NCBI RefSeq assembly: GCF_042654345.1
Contig: NZ_JBHSGB010000015.1
Location: forward strand, 37,058 to 101,057
DNA: 64,000 nt
Direction: 5' to 3'
Source: Pararheinheimera marina
GTDB taxonomy: Bacteria; Pseudomonadota; Gammaproteobacteria; Enterobacterales; Alteromonadaceae
Shown: piece after piece, positions 54,524 through 63,271 of the stretch
Position numbering within the stretch: the stretch's first letter is position 1
Layout: every line of letters begins with the position of its first letter
The notes under the pieces: model-generated
What the model saw: the letters and a program-made list of their open reading frames with translations, nothing else
Databases searched by the model: none
What the model was told of the DNA's origin: nothing
Translations under genes and position numbers: made by a program

Positions 54524-55243
54524 ATGAACAAGTTAGTATTCTCTATCTACCGTTACAACCCGGACGTCGATACAGCGCCTCGGATGCAGGACTATGTCCT
54601 GGACAACCCGGAAGGCCGCGACATGATGGTGTTGGACGCACTGTTGAAATTAAAAGAGCAAGACCCAACCTTATCTTTCCGTCGCAGCTGCCGTGAAGGC
54701 GTCTGTGGTTCAGACGGTCTGAACATGAATGGTAAAAACGGTCTGGCCTGTATCACCCCATTGTCTGCTTTAGGCAAGGGCAAAGGTGGCAAGTTGGTGA
54801 TCCGTCCGCTGCCAGGTTTACCTGTGGTGCGTGACTTAGTGGTCGACATGACCCAGTTCTACACACAGTACGAAAAAGTGAAGCCGTACCTGATCAACGA
54901 CGGTCTGCCTCCTGCCGGTGAATACCTGCAGTCGCCAGAACAACGTGAAAAGTTAGATGGCCTGTACGAGTGTATTCTGTGTGCCTGTTGTTCAACCTCA
55001 TGCCCGTCATTCTGGTGGAACCCGGACAAGTTTATCGGCCCTGCAGGTCTGTTACACGCCTACCGCTTCCTGGCGGACAGCCGTGATACAGCCACAGAGC
55101 AGCGCTTAAATGATCTGGATGACGCGTTCAGCGTGTTCCGTTGCCACGGCATCATGAACTGTGTGAACGTGTGTCCAAAAGGATTGAACCCGACCAAGGC
55201 CATTGGTCAAATCAAATCCATGTTATTAAACCGGGCGCTGTAA
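54524..55243 (+). CDS. sdhB: Succinate dehydrogenase iron-sulfur subunit
   Basis: 239-aa electron-transfer subunit. 2Fe-2S cysteines are in CREGVCGSDG and C further on, and the 4Fe-4S and 3Fe-4S clusters in CILCACCSTSCP and CHGIMNCVNVCPKG. Its stop lies in a small hairpin (GGGCGC / GCGCCC, 55233-55250). Confidence 0.97.
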   Translation: MNKLVFSIYRYNPDVDTAPRMQDYVLDNPEGRDMMVLDALLKLKEQDPTLSFRRSCREGVCGSDGLNMNGKNGLACITPLSALGKGKGGKLVIRPLPGLPVVRDLVVDMTQFYTQYEKVKPYLINDGLPPAGEYLQSPEQREKLDGLYECILCACCSTSCPSFWWNPDKFIGPAGLLHAYRFLADSRDTATEQRLNDLDDAFSVFRCHGIMNCVNVCPKGLNPTKAIGQIKSMLLNRAL

Positions 55244-55346
55244 AGCGCCCTTCGTTAGTTCAAAGTCGAAAAAATAAGCCTTGGTGAAAATCATCAAGCA
55301 ATAGCATTGCTAGTTTTTCCAGGTGCTTCGAATAAAGGGAAACCAA

Positions 55347-58154
55347 ATGCACGAAGGTGTAATGAAGGCGTGGTTAGAGTCTTCTCACTTAGGCGGTGGC
55401 AACATGGCCTATGTGGACGAACTCTATGAATCCTACTTAGCCGACCCGGCTAGTGTTGACGAAGAATGGCGTCAGTTTTTTGCCAGCCTTCCGAAGATTG
55501 ACGGTGTTGATCTTGAAACCCGCCACAGCGATGTCCGCGCTCAGTTTTTAGAGTTAGCCAAAAACAAACACCGTGAAGTCATTACGGTTGCCGGCGGCGG
55601 AGCCGATCAGCGTCAGGTCAAAGTCCTGCAGCTGATTAACGCTTACCGTTTCCGTGGTCATCAGCACGCCAATCTCGACCCTTTAAACCTGTGGAAACAA
55701 CCACGGGTACGTGATTTGGAATTATCCCATCACGATCTCACTGAAGCCGACTTTGACAGTGAATTTAACGTAGGCTCCTTCGCCGGTGGTGAAACCAGCA
55801 TGAAGCTGGGCGATCTGTACAAAGCCCTGGAGCGTACCTACTGCGGCACCATTGGTGCTGAGTACATGCACATTGTATCGACTGACGAAAAGCGCTGGAT
55901 CCAGCAACGTCTGGAGTCTGTGCAGTCGCAGGCCAATTACAGCAAAGAACAGAAGCTGCAGATCCTGAAAAACCTGGTGGCAGCTGACGGCCTGGAGAAA
56001 TACCTGGCCTCCAAGTTCCCTGGCGCCAAGCGCTTTGGTCTGGAAGGTGGTGACGCCTTAGTGCCAATGCTCAAAGCGATGATCCACCGTGCCGGTGAGC
56101 AGGGCGCCAAAGACTGTGTGATCGGTATGGCCCACCGTGGTCGTCTGAACACCCTGATCAACGTGCTGGGTAAAAACCCAAGCAAACTGTTCGACGAATT
56201 CGCCGGTAAATACGAAGTAGTAGGTGCCGGTGACGTGAAATACCATATGGGTTTCTCGTCAGATTTCGAAACCAAAGGCGGCAATGTGCATTTAGCACTG
56301 GCCTTTAACCCGTCTCACCTGGAAATCGTGAACCCAGTGGTGATGGGTTCTGTGCGTGCCCGTTTAGACCGCCGCGGTTGTGTTGACGGCTCAATGGCAC
56401 TGCCAATTACCATTCACGGTGACTCTGCCTTTGCAGGCCAGGGCGTGGTCGCTGAGACCTTCAACATTTCTCAGACCCGCGCCTTCAAAGTGGGGGGGTC
56501 TATCCGTATCGTGGTGAACAACCAGGTAGGTTTCACCACGTCGAACCCGGAAGATACCCGTTCTACACCTTACTGTACTGACATCGCCAAGATGGTGCAG
56601 GCGCCAATTTTCCACGTCAACGGTGACGACCCTGAAGCTGTGGTCTTCGTGGCTCAGTTAGCTGTGGATTACCGCAACACCTTTAAACGTGACGTGGTGA
56701 TTGACCTGGTGTGTTACCGTCGTAACGGTCACAACGAAGCGGACGAGCCAAATGCCACGCAGCCGCTGATGTACCAAAAAATCAAAAAACACCCGACGCC
56801 ACGTGAACTGTATGCACAGAAACTGGCACTGGAAGGTGTGATTGCTGCAGACGACGTACAAAAGCTGATTGACGGCTACCGTGACGCGTTGGACAAAGGC
56901 GACTGTGTGGTAGACGAGTGGCGTCCAATGACCGAGTCTATGGCCGACTGGACACCCTACATCGGTAAAGATTGGGATGTGGCGTACGACGCTGCACTGC
57001 CAGTCGAAAAACTGGTGGATTTAGGCAACAAAGCCATTCAGTTCCCAGAGTCTCATACCCTGCAACGTCAGGTCGGCAAAGTGTACGAAGACCGCGCACT
57101 GATGCTCAAAGGCGAGAAGAAAATCGACTGGGGCTTTGCTGAAATTCTGGCATACGCCTCAATAGTTGGCGCTGGTAACCGTATCCGTATCGTCGGTCAG
57201 GATTCTGGTCGTGGTACGTTCTTCCACCGTCATGCCGTACTGCACAGCCAGGCTGACGCTTCTGTCTATACTCCGCTGGAGCACATCAGTGCTGACCAGG
57301 GCCCGTTCCAGGTGTATGACTCAGCGCTGTCTGAAGAAGCTGTTTTAGCATTCGAATACGGCTATGCCACAGCTGAACCTTCAGCTCTGGTCATTTGGGA
57401 AGGCCAGTTTGGCGACTTCGCCAACGGCGCTCAGGTGGTGATCGACCAATTCTTAAGCTCTGGCGAGCAGAAGTGGGGCCGTCTCTGCGGTTTAACCCTG
57501 TTACTGCCACATGGTTATGAAGGTCAGGGTCCGGAACACTCCTCAGCCCGTCTGGAGCGTTTCCTGCAATTATGTGCTGACCACAATATGCAAGTGGTGG
57601 TGCCGTCTACACCAGCTCAGGTGTTTGCGATGATCCGCCGTCAAATGGTGCGCCCACTGCGTCGCCCATTAATTGTGATGTCGCCTAAATCGTTACTGCG
57701 CCACCCATTAGCAACTTCCACGCTGGAAGAGCTGTCTAGCGGTGTGTTCCAGAACGTGATTGGTGAAATCGATACACTGAAGCCAAGCGATGTGAAACGC
57801 GTGGTGATGTGTAGCGGTAAAGTCTATTACGATCTGCTGGACGAGCGTCGTAAACGCAACATCACAGATATCGCCATTGTGCGTATCGAACAGCTGTATC
57901 CGTTCCCGGCTGCAGAAATGGCCGAAGCACTGAAAGATTATCAGCACGTGAAAGATTTCGTCTGGTGTCAGGAAGAACCGCAGAACCAGGGCGCCTGGTA
58001 CTGCAGTCAGCACCACTTCTGGGCTTCAGTCCCGGCCGGTGCAAAACTGACATACGCTGGTCGCGAGGCGTCGTCGTCTCCGGCAGTAGGTTATCTGTCG
58101 GTTCACAACAAGCAACAACAGGCTTTAGTGAACGCAGCTCTGACTCTTGTGTAA
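55347..58154 (+). CDS. sucA: 2-Oxoglutarate dehydrogenase E1
   Basis: 935-aa thiamine-diphosphate decarboxylase subunit of the oxoglutarate complex. GMAHRGRLN, GDxxFAGQG (GDSAFAGQG), YRRNGHNE and the transketolase-like EDRGTFFHRH-type block (DSGRGTFFHRHA) match SucA. ATG 55347 follows AAAGGGAAACC; a longer frame starts at 55323. MKAWLESSHL near the start resembles E. coli SucA. Confidence 0.96.
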   Translation: MHEGVMKAWLESSHLGGGNMAYVDELYESYLADPASVDEEWRQFFASLPKIDGVDLETRHSDVRAQFLELAKNKHREVITVAGGGADQRQVKVLQLINAYRFRGHQHANLDPLNLWKQPRVRDLELSHHDLTEADFDSEFNVGSFAGGETSMKLGDLYKALERTYCGTIGAEYMHIVSTDEKRWIQQRLESVQSQANYSKEQKLQILKNLVAADGLEKYLASKFPGAKRFGLEGGDALVPMLKAMIHRAGEQGAKDCVIGMAHRGRLNTLINVLGKNPSKLFDEFAGKYEVVGAGDVKYHMGFSSDFETKGGNVHLALAFNPSHLEIVNPVVMGSVRARLDRRGCVDGSMALPITIHGDSAFAGQGVVAETFNISQTRAFKVGGSIRIVVNNQVGFTTSNPEDTRSTPYCTDIAKMVQAPIFHVNGDDPEAVVFVAQLAVDYRNTFKRDVVIDLVCYRRNGHNEADEPNATQPLMYQKIKKHPTPRELYAQKLALEGVIAADDVQKLIDGYRDALDKGDCVVDEWRPMTESMADWTPYIGKDWDVAYDAALPVEKLVDLGNKAIQFPESHTLQRQVGKVYEDRALMLKGEKKIDWGFAEILAYASIVGAGNRIRIVGQDSGRGTFFHRHAVLHSQADASVYTPLEHISADQGPFQVYDSALSEEAVLAFEYGYATAEPSALVIWEGQFGDFANGAQVVIDQFLSSGEQKWGRLCGLTLLLPHGYEGQGPEHSSARLERFLQLCADHNMQVVVPSTPAQVFAMIRRQMVRPLRRPLIVMSPKSLLRHPLATSTLEELSSGVFQNVIGEIDTLKPSDVKRVVMCSGKVYYDLLDERRKRNITDIAIVRIEQLYPFPAAEMAEALKDYQHVKDFVWCQEEPQNQGAWYCSQHHFWASVPAGAKLTYAGREASSSPAVGYLSVHNKQQQALVNAALTLV

Positions 58155-58158
58155 CTAA

Positions 58159-58183
58159 AAAGCGCGGTCTGTGGCCGCGCTTT
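58159..58183 (+). terminator. Hairpin between sucA and sucB
   Basis: AAAGCGCGG / CCGCGCTTT stem with a 7-nt loop; a second, imperfect stem follows at about 58195-58221. Probably lets differential expression of sucB. Confidence 0.6.
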
Positions 58184-58292
58184 GCTGTATCCCAGTCAGG
58201 GGCCGGTTTTCGGACCTCTGACTTTGGCTTTTAGCTGTCAGGAGAAACCTGGCAGATGAAACTGAACTCTGACCAATAGAATAGGTGACAAA

Positions 58293-59486
58293 GTGGAAAT
58301 TAAAGTCCCGGTACTTCCAGAATCAGTTGCTGATGCAACAATCGCCACCTGGCATGTAAAAACAGGTGAAGCAGTAAGCCGTGACCAGGTGCTGGTCGAT
58401 ATCGAAACTGACAAAGTCGTGTTAGAAGTGGTTGCTCAGGCCGACGGCGTGATGGGCGAAATCGTGCACGAAGAAGGCGCAACCGTGCTGGCTGAACAAG
58501 TGATTGGTCACCTGAACGCCGGTGCAACAGCTGCTGCGCCAGCCGCCGCTGCTCCAGCTGCCGCTCCGGCTGCTGAATCTGCAGACAGCGATGACGTGTT
58601 AACGCCGTCTGTTCGCCGACTGATCGCAGAAAAAGGCTTAGACGCCAGCAAAATCAAAGGCTCAGGTAAAAATGGCCGCGTCACTAAAGAAGACGTGGAA
58701 AAATTCCTGGCCGGCGCACCAGCTGCCGCTGCTCCGGCCAAAGCCGCTCCAGCTGCTGCCGCAGTCGTTGCACCAGTCACTGGTGACCGTTCACAAAAAC
58801 GTGTTCCTATGACGCGTCTGCGTAAGACCATTGCCAACCGTCTGCTGGAAGCGAAAAACAGCACAGCCATGCTGACGACCTTCAACGAAGTGAATATGAA
58901 ACCAATCATGGACCTGCGTAAGCAGTACCAGGACGTGTTCGAGAAGAAACACGGCATCCGTTTAGGTTTCATGTCGTTCTATGTAAAAGCTGTGACTGAA
59001 GCGCTGAAACGCTTCCCAGAAGTGAATGCGGCTATTGATGGCGATGACATTGTTTACCACAACTACTTCGACGTCAGCATTGCAGTGTCTACACCTCGTG
59101 GCCTGGTTACCCCAGTACTGCGTGACTGTGACAAGCTGAACCTGGCTGAAATGGAAAAAGGTATCAAAGACTTAGCCATCAAAGGCCGTGACGGCAAGCT
59201 GGCAATGGACGACCTGACTGGCGGTAACTTCACCATCACCAACGGTGGTGTGTTTGGTTCTCTGATGTCAACGCCAATCATCAACCCACCACAATCCGCT
59301 ATTCTGGGTATGCACAAAATCCAGGACCGCGTGATGGTCGTGGACGGCAAAATGGAAATTCTGCCAATGATGTACCTGGCTCTGTCATACGACCACCGTA
59401 TCATCGATGGTAAAGAGTCTGTCGGCTTCCTGGTGACTGTAAAAGAGTTGCTGGAAGACCCAACCCGTATTCTGCTGGATATCTAA
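58293..59486 (+). CDS. sucB: Dihydrolipoyllysine-residue succinyltransferase (E2)
   Basis: 397-aa core of the oxoglutarate complex. One lipoyl domain with the Lys in ETDKVVLEV, an Ala/Pro-rich linker, an E3-binding domain (SVRRLIAEKGLDASKIKGSGKNGRVTKEDV) and the catalytic domain with YDHRIIDG. Starts at GTG with GGTGACA upstream. Confidence 0.96.
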   Translation: MEIKVPVLPESVADATIATWHVKTGEAVSRDQVLVDIETDKVVLEVVAQADGVMGEIVHEEGATVLAEQVIGHLNAGATAAAPAAAAPAAAPAAESADSDDVLTPSVRRLIAEKGLDASKIKGSGKNGRVTKEDVEKFLAGAPAAAAPAKAAPAAAAVVAPVTGDRSQKRVPMTRLRKTIANRLLEAKNSTAMLTTFNEVNMKPIMDLRKQYQDVFEKKHGIRLGFMSFYVKAVTEALKRFPEVNAAIDGDDIVYHNYFDVSIAVSTPRGLVTPVLRDCDKLNLAEMEKGIKDLAIKGRDGKLAMDDLTGGNFTITNGGVFGSLMSTPIINPPQSAILGMHKIQDRVMVVDGKMEILPMMYLALSYDHRIIDGKESVGFLVTVKELLEDPTRILLDI

Positions 59487-59502
59487 TTTCAGCGAACAGG
59501 TA

Positions 59503-59539
59503 AAAAAATGCCGGTTTATTTGTACCCCCGGCATTTTTT
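59503..59539 (+). terminator. Terminator between sucB and sucC
   Basis: AAAAAATGCCGG / CCGGCATTTTTT with the T-run formed by the second arm. A perfect -10 hexamer TATAAT at 59557-59562 follows, so sucCD may have its own start in addition to readthrough. Confidence 0.8.
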
Positions 59540-59631
59540 ATCGAACCGATCGGCACTATAATCTGCGCCGGTTTAAAGTCTGGCTGCATCCCCCGGTGCA
59601 GCCTTAATGTCAAAATGAACGGAAAATAGCC

Positions 59632-60798
59632 ATGAATTTGCACGAGTATCAGGGGAAGCAACTGTTTGCCCAATATGGTTTGCCTGTATCGAAAGGCATC
59701 GCCGCTGCCACTGTGGAAGAAGCAGTTGCAGCAGCTGATCAGATCGGCGGCGACATGTTTGTTGTTAAAGCTCAGGTTCACGCTGGTGGTCGCGGTAAAG
59801 CGGGCGGTGTGAAACTGGTTAAGAGCAAAGACGAAATCCGCGCTTTCGCAGAAAAATGGCTGGGCCAAAACCTGGTAACTTACCAGACAGACGAAAAAGG
59901 TCAGCCGGTTAGCCGCATTCTGGTGGAAACCTGTACTGATATCGCGAAAGAACTGTACCTGGGTGCAGTAGTAGACCGCTCTTCACGTCGCATCGTGTTT
60001 ATGGCATCTACTGAAGGTGGCGTGGAAATTGAAAAAGTTGCCCACGAAACTCCAGAGAAAATTTTAAAAGCTACGGTCGATCCACTGGTAGGCGCTCAGC
60101 CATTCCAGGGCCGTGAGCTGGCGTTCAAACTGGGCCTGGAAGGCAAGCAAGTGAACCAGTTCGTCAACATCTTCTTAGGCTTAGCCAAACTGTTCCAGGA
60201 AAAAGACCTGGCGCTGTTAGAAGTAAACCCACTGGTAATCACGCCAGAAGGCAACCTGCACTGTCTGGATGCCAAGCTGGTGATTGACGGCAACGCTCTG
60301 TACCGTCACCCAGAACTGAAAGCGATGCAGGATCCTTCACAGGAAGATCCACGTGAAGCACACGCTGCTTCATGGGAACTGAACTATGTCGCTTTAGGTG
60401 GCGACATCGGCTGTATGGTCAACGGTGCTGGCTTAGCTATGGGTACTATGGACATCGTGAAATTACACGGTGGCCAACCAGCTAACTTCCTGGACGTTGG
60501 CGGCGGCGCGACCAAAGAGCGCGTTGTTGAAGCATTCAAAATTATCCTGTCTGATGACGCTGTGAAAGCCGTATTCATCAACATCTTCGGCGGTATCGTG
60601 CGTTGTGACATGATCGCTGAAGGTGTAATCGGTGCAGTGAAAGAAGTTGGCGTTAAAGTTCCTGTAGTCGTTCGTCTGCAAGGTAACAACGCTGAACTGG
60701 GTGCTAAAGTGCTGGGTGAAAGCGGCCTGAACATCATCGCTGATACAGACCTGACTGGCGCTGCCAAGAAAGTCGTCGCTGCAGCTGCTGGCGTATAA
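59632..60798 (+). CDS. sucC: Succinyl-CoA ligase, beta subunit
   Basis: 388-aa ATP-grasp subunit that pairs with SucD. MNLHEYQGKQLFAQYGLPVS, VKAQVHAGGRGKAGGVK and the C-terminal GGGATKERVVEAFKI are typical. It makes ATP or GTP from succinyl-CoA. sucD starts 10 bp after it. Confidence 0.97.
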   Translation: MNLHEYQGKQLFAQYGLPVSKGIAAATVEEAVAAADQIGGDMFVVKAQVHAGGRGKAGGVKLVKSKDEIRAFAEKWLGQNLVTYQTDEKGQPVSRILVETCTDIAKELYLGAVVDRSSRRIVFMASTEGGVEIEKVAHETPEKILKATVDPLVGAQPFQGRELAFKLGLEGKQVNQFVNIFLGLAKLFQEKDLALLEVNPLVITPEGNLHCLDAKLVIDGNALYRHPELKAMQDPSQEDPREAHAASWELNYVALGGDIGCMVNGAGLAMGTMDIVKLHGGQPANFLDVGGGATKERVVEAFKIILSDDAVKAVFINIFGGIVRCDMIAEGVIGAVKEVGVKVPVVVRLQGNNAELGAKVLGESGLNIIADTDLTGAAKKVVAAAAGV

Positions 60799-60808
60799 GG
60801 GGTAAAGA

Positions 60809-61681
60809 ATGAGCGTTTTAATTAACAAAGACACTAAAGTAATTTGCCAGGGTTTCACTGGTGCTCAGGGTACTTTCCACTCTGAACAAGCCATTGCTTA
60901 CGGCACCAAAATGGTTGGTGGTGTAACTCCGGGCAAAGGCGGTCAGACTCACCTGGGCCTGCCAGTGTTCAACACAGTAAAAGAAGCCGTAGACGCCACT
61001 GGCGCTGAAGCTTCTGTGATCTACGTTCCAGCAGCTTTCTGTAAGGATTCAATCCTGGAAGCGGCCAACGGCGGTATCAAACTGATCGTTTGTATCACTG
61101 AAGGTATCCCAACGCTGGACATGCTGGATGCCAAAGTAAAATGTGACGAGTTAGGCGTACGTTTAATCGGCCCTAACTGCCCAGGCGTAATCACTCCGGG
61201 CGAATGTAAAATCGGTATCATGCCAGGCCACATCCACAAGCCAGGTAAAGTAGGTATCGTGTCACGTTCTGGTACTCTGACCTATGAAGCTGTGAAACAA
61301 ACCACAGATTTCGGTTTCGGTCAGTCTACTTGCGTTGGTATCGGTGGTGACCCAATCCCAGGTTCTAACTTCATCGACATCCTGAAATTATTCCAGGAAG
61401 ATCCACAAACTGAAGCCATCGTAATGATTGGTGAAATCGGTGGTTCTGCTGAAGAAGAAGCTGCTGCTTATATCAAAGCAAACGTAACTAAGCCTGTTGT
61501 GTCTTACATTGCCGGTGTAACTGCACCAGCTGGTAAGCGTATGGGCCACGCTGGCGCCATCATCTCTGGTGGTAAAGGTACTGCAGACGAGAAGTTCGCA
61601 GCCCTGGAAGACGCAGGCGTGAAAACAGTGAAGAGCCTGGCCGACATCGGTAAAGCTCTGAAAGAAATCACTGGCTGGTAA
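60809..61681 (+). CDS. sucD: Succinyl-CoA ligase, alpha subunit
   Basis: 290-aa subunit that carries the phospho-His (GHAGAIISGGKGTA) and binds CoA (GFTGAQGTFHSEQAI). Last gene of the TCA cluster. The integron begins directly after its terminator. Confidence 0.97.
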   Translation: MSVLINKDTKVICQGFTGAQGTFHSEQAIAYGTKMVGGVTPGKGGQTHLGLPVFNTVKEAVDATGAEASVIYVPAAFCKDSILEAANGGIKLIVCITEGIPTLDMLDAKVKCDELGVRLIGPNCPGVITPGECKIGIMPGHIHKPGKVGIVSRSGTLTYEAVKQTTDFGFGQSTCVGIGGDPIPGSNFIDILKLFQEDPQTEAIVMIGEIGGSAEEEAAAYIKANVTKPVVSYIAGVTAPAGKRMGHAGAIISGGKGTADEKFAALEDAGVKTVKSLADIGKALKEITGW

Positions 61682-61718
61682 GTTGCCATTGAGCTAAGGC
61701 TCATCCGGTAAATTGCCA

Positions 61719-61750
61719 TAAGGGCGGGGTTTAACCCGCCCTTATTTTTT
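61719..61750 (+). terminator. Terminator after sucD
   Basis: GGGCGGG / CCCGCCC stem extended by TAA / TTA, 6-nt loop, then a six-T run. It insulates the TCA operon from convergent intI. Confidence 0.9.
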
Positions 61751-61769
61751 GTTTAAGCATTAGAACTTG

Positions 61770-62741
61770 TTATTGATTCAGCAGTAATGACAACGGGCTT
61801 TTCACAGCATTGCCACCCCGGCTTAGTACATGGGTGTAAATTTGTGTGGTTTTTACATCGCTGTGGCCAAGCTGTTCTTGTACCGTGCGAATATCGGCCC
61901 CCGATTCTAAGAGATGGGTTGCGAAACTATGCCTGAGCGCATGGCAGGTGACATTCTTTTGGATCTTTGCCTGAAAGGCTGCTGCTTTAATGGCTCTGCG
62001 CACACAGGTTTCATCGATATGATGGCGGCGGATTTGTTTTGACTCTGGATCCTGACTCAATTGAGCTGAAGGAAACAAATAGTGCCAGCCTAGTTGGCGT
62101 GGTGCCGCAGGGTATTTCAGTGCCAGCGCATAAGGTAGCCAGACGCCGCTGTAAACCGGGTTGAGCAAGTCAGCATCAAACCAGCGTTCAGCCATGGCTA
62201 TTTGCTGTTGCAGGGGCGGGATTAACTCAGCGGCTAAAGTGACACGCCGGTTTTTATTGCCTTTGCCTTGCCACACCATCACCGACAAATAATCGAAATC
62301 AATGTCCTTGACCCGCAGACGAACCGCTTCCATCAGCCGTAAGCCACTGCCATATAAAAGTTGAGCCACCAGCTTATATTTGGGGTCTATCCAGCGCAGT
62401 AAGGCTGCAACTTCAGCGCGCGTCAGTACCACCGGCAGCTTTGGTGGCGTGTTGGCAGTGTTAAAGTTCAGTTGTAACGACAATGGCTGCTGCAAAAACT
62501 CGCGGTACAAAAACACCAACGCGTTCAGCGCCGAACTTTGGGTTTTAAACGCAACATGCCGCTCCACCGCCAGCCAGGTTAAAAACTGCTCTACCTGCGC
62601 ATTACCAAGCTCAGATGGGTGTTGTTTATTGTGATACAAAATAAAGAAGCGGATCCAATGCAGGTAAGTTTCAATGGTGCGTTTGGCATACCGCCGGGTG
62701 CGCATAAAGTCAGCTACTTGTTGCAAAAATTGTGATGCCAT
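61770..62741 (-). CDS. intI: Integron integrase (tyrosine recombinase)
   Basis: 323-aa site-specific recombinase that moves gene cassettes between attI and attC. Catalytic residues are Arg135 (GSGLRLMEA), His267-x-x-Arg270 (CHALRHSFATHL), His293 (LGHSDVKTTQ) and nucleophile Tyr302 (IYTHV). Residues about 210-245 (YPAAPRQLGWHYLFPS through RRHHIDET) are the extra segment that separates IntI from other tyrosine recombinases. AGAGGGA sits 7 bp before ATG 62741; the frame continues upstream but without a site. No frameshift or missing residue is seen, so it should be active. It is convergent with sucD and divergent from its cassettes, the normal layout. Confidence 0.95.
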   Translation of the reverse strand: MASQFLQQVADFMRTRRYAKRTIETYLHWIRFFILYHNKQHPSELGNAQVEQFLTWLAVERHVAFKTQSSALNALVFLYREFLQQPLSLQLNFNTANTPPKLPVVLTRAEVAALLRWIDPKYKLVAQLLYGSGLRLMEAVRLRVKDIDFDYLSVMVWQGKGNKNRRVTLAAELIPPLQQQIAMAERWFDADLLNPVYSGVWLPYALALKYPAAPRQLGWHYLFPSAQLSQDPESKQIRRHHIDETCVRRAIKAAAFQAKIQKNVTCHALRHSFATHLLESGADIRTVQEQLGHSDVKTTQIYTHVLSRGGNAVKSPLSLLLNQ

Positions 62742-62959
62742 GGCAGTTCCCTCTGCAGAGCAAAATTTAACTATAGAATGTAAAAATAATGTTTCATATT
62801 TTCTAGGGTGGGCTACGCACTCTTTCGTATTTTGCAAAGCGTGTAATGCTGGTAAAGGCTTGAGAAAGATAGATTTTTTCGGTAGTGTGGAATGAATCTA
62901 AAAAAATCAACTTGCACCGGGCCAAGTTAAAAGCGTGGGCTGTGCATTTGATTAATATG
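62742..62959. promoter_or_regulatory. attI / integrase promoter region
   Basis: 218 bp between intI and the first cassette. Recombination would fall in TATG^TT at 62959/62960. A possible cassette promoter (Pc) on the forward strand is TTGAGA (62860-62865), 17 bp, TAGTGT (62883-62888). No CTG-N10-CAG LexA box was found. A 12-codon ORF (62892-62930) also lies here. The exact integrase-binding repeats cannot be fixed by eye. Confidence 0.55.
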
Positions 62960-63271
62960 TTCTGTCTCGCCGGATTAAGGGCTTTAGATCGGTGGGGCAT
63001 AATGTCCAGATTTAGAGAACAAACTAATCTTGAAAAGTTTGTGTTTTTCTGCAACGCTCGAAGCGTTCGCGTCACCGCTGATGCGAGCATGCAGACGGAT
63101 GGCGCGCACAAGCTTCGAGTAAAGCCACAAACCCCAGCACCGGCGAGGTTTTGCGTCGGGAATTGTTTTACTGCTTGAGTCATAAGGAGCCAAGGGAATG
63201 GTGGTCCACCGCAAACCAAAGACAGAACAAGACGCTGCAACGGACGCTAAACGCGCCGTTGAGCTATATCG
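62960..63271 (+). mobile_element. Integron cassette 1 (312 bp)
   Basis: First cassette after attI. It begins TTCTGTCTCGCCGG and ends ...GAGCTATATCG. It is identical over 312 bp to cassette 2. The forward strand has a 58-codon ORF (63002-63178) and a micro-ORF that enters the attC; the reverse strand has a 76-codon ORF (62984-63214). None is a convincing classic cassette gene. GC content is about like the host. Confidence 0.85.
63002..63178 (+). CDS. Possible 58-aa cassette ORF, copy 1
   Basis: Starts MSRFREQTNLEKFVFFCNAR and ends in Cys-containing VGNCFTA. A GGTGGGG stretch precedes it. It is unrecognised; low confidence that it is translated. From attI the frame is open back to an ATG at 62957 whose next base is the cassette boundary. 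Confidence 0.25.
   Translation: MSRFREQTNLEKFVFFCNARSVRVTADASMQTDGAHKLRVKPQTPAPARFCVGNCFTA

Noticed and set aside
62742..62837. N-terminal extension of IntI by 32 residues
   Set aside because: The extra residues are unlike IntI and lack a ribosome-binding site, while AGAGGGA precedes ATG 62741 and gives the family-typical start.
62803..63240. 145-codon reverse-strand ORF through attI and cassette 1, and the matching 101-codon ORF in cassette 2
   Set aside because: They start inside attC, have no ribosome-binding site, and end differently only because the sequence after the repeat differs. They look like by-products of base composition.
63258..63264. GTTGAGC as the attC core site
   Set aside because: It fits GTTRRRY, but the repeat boundary and the paired GACAGAAC/GTTCTGTC arms put the crossover at G63271; GTTGAGC is the inner L' arm.
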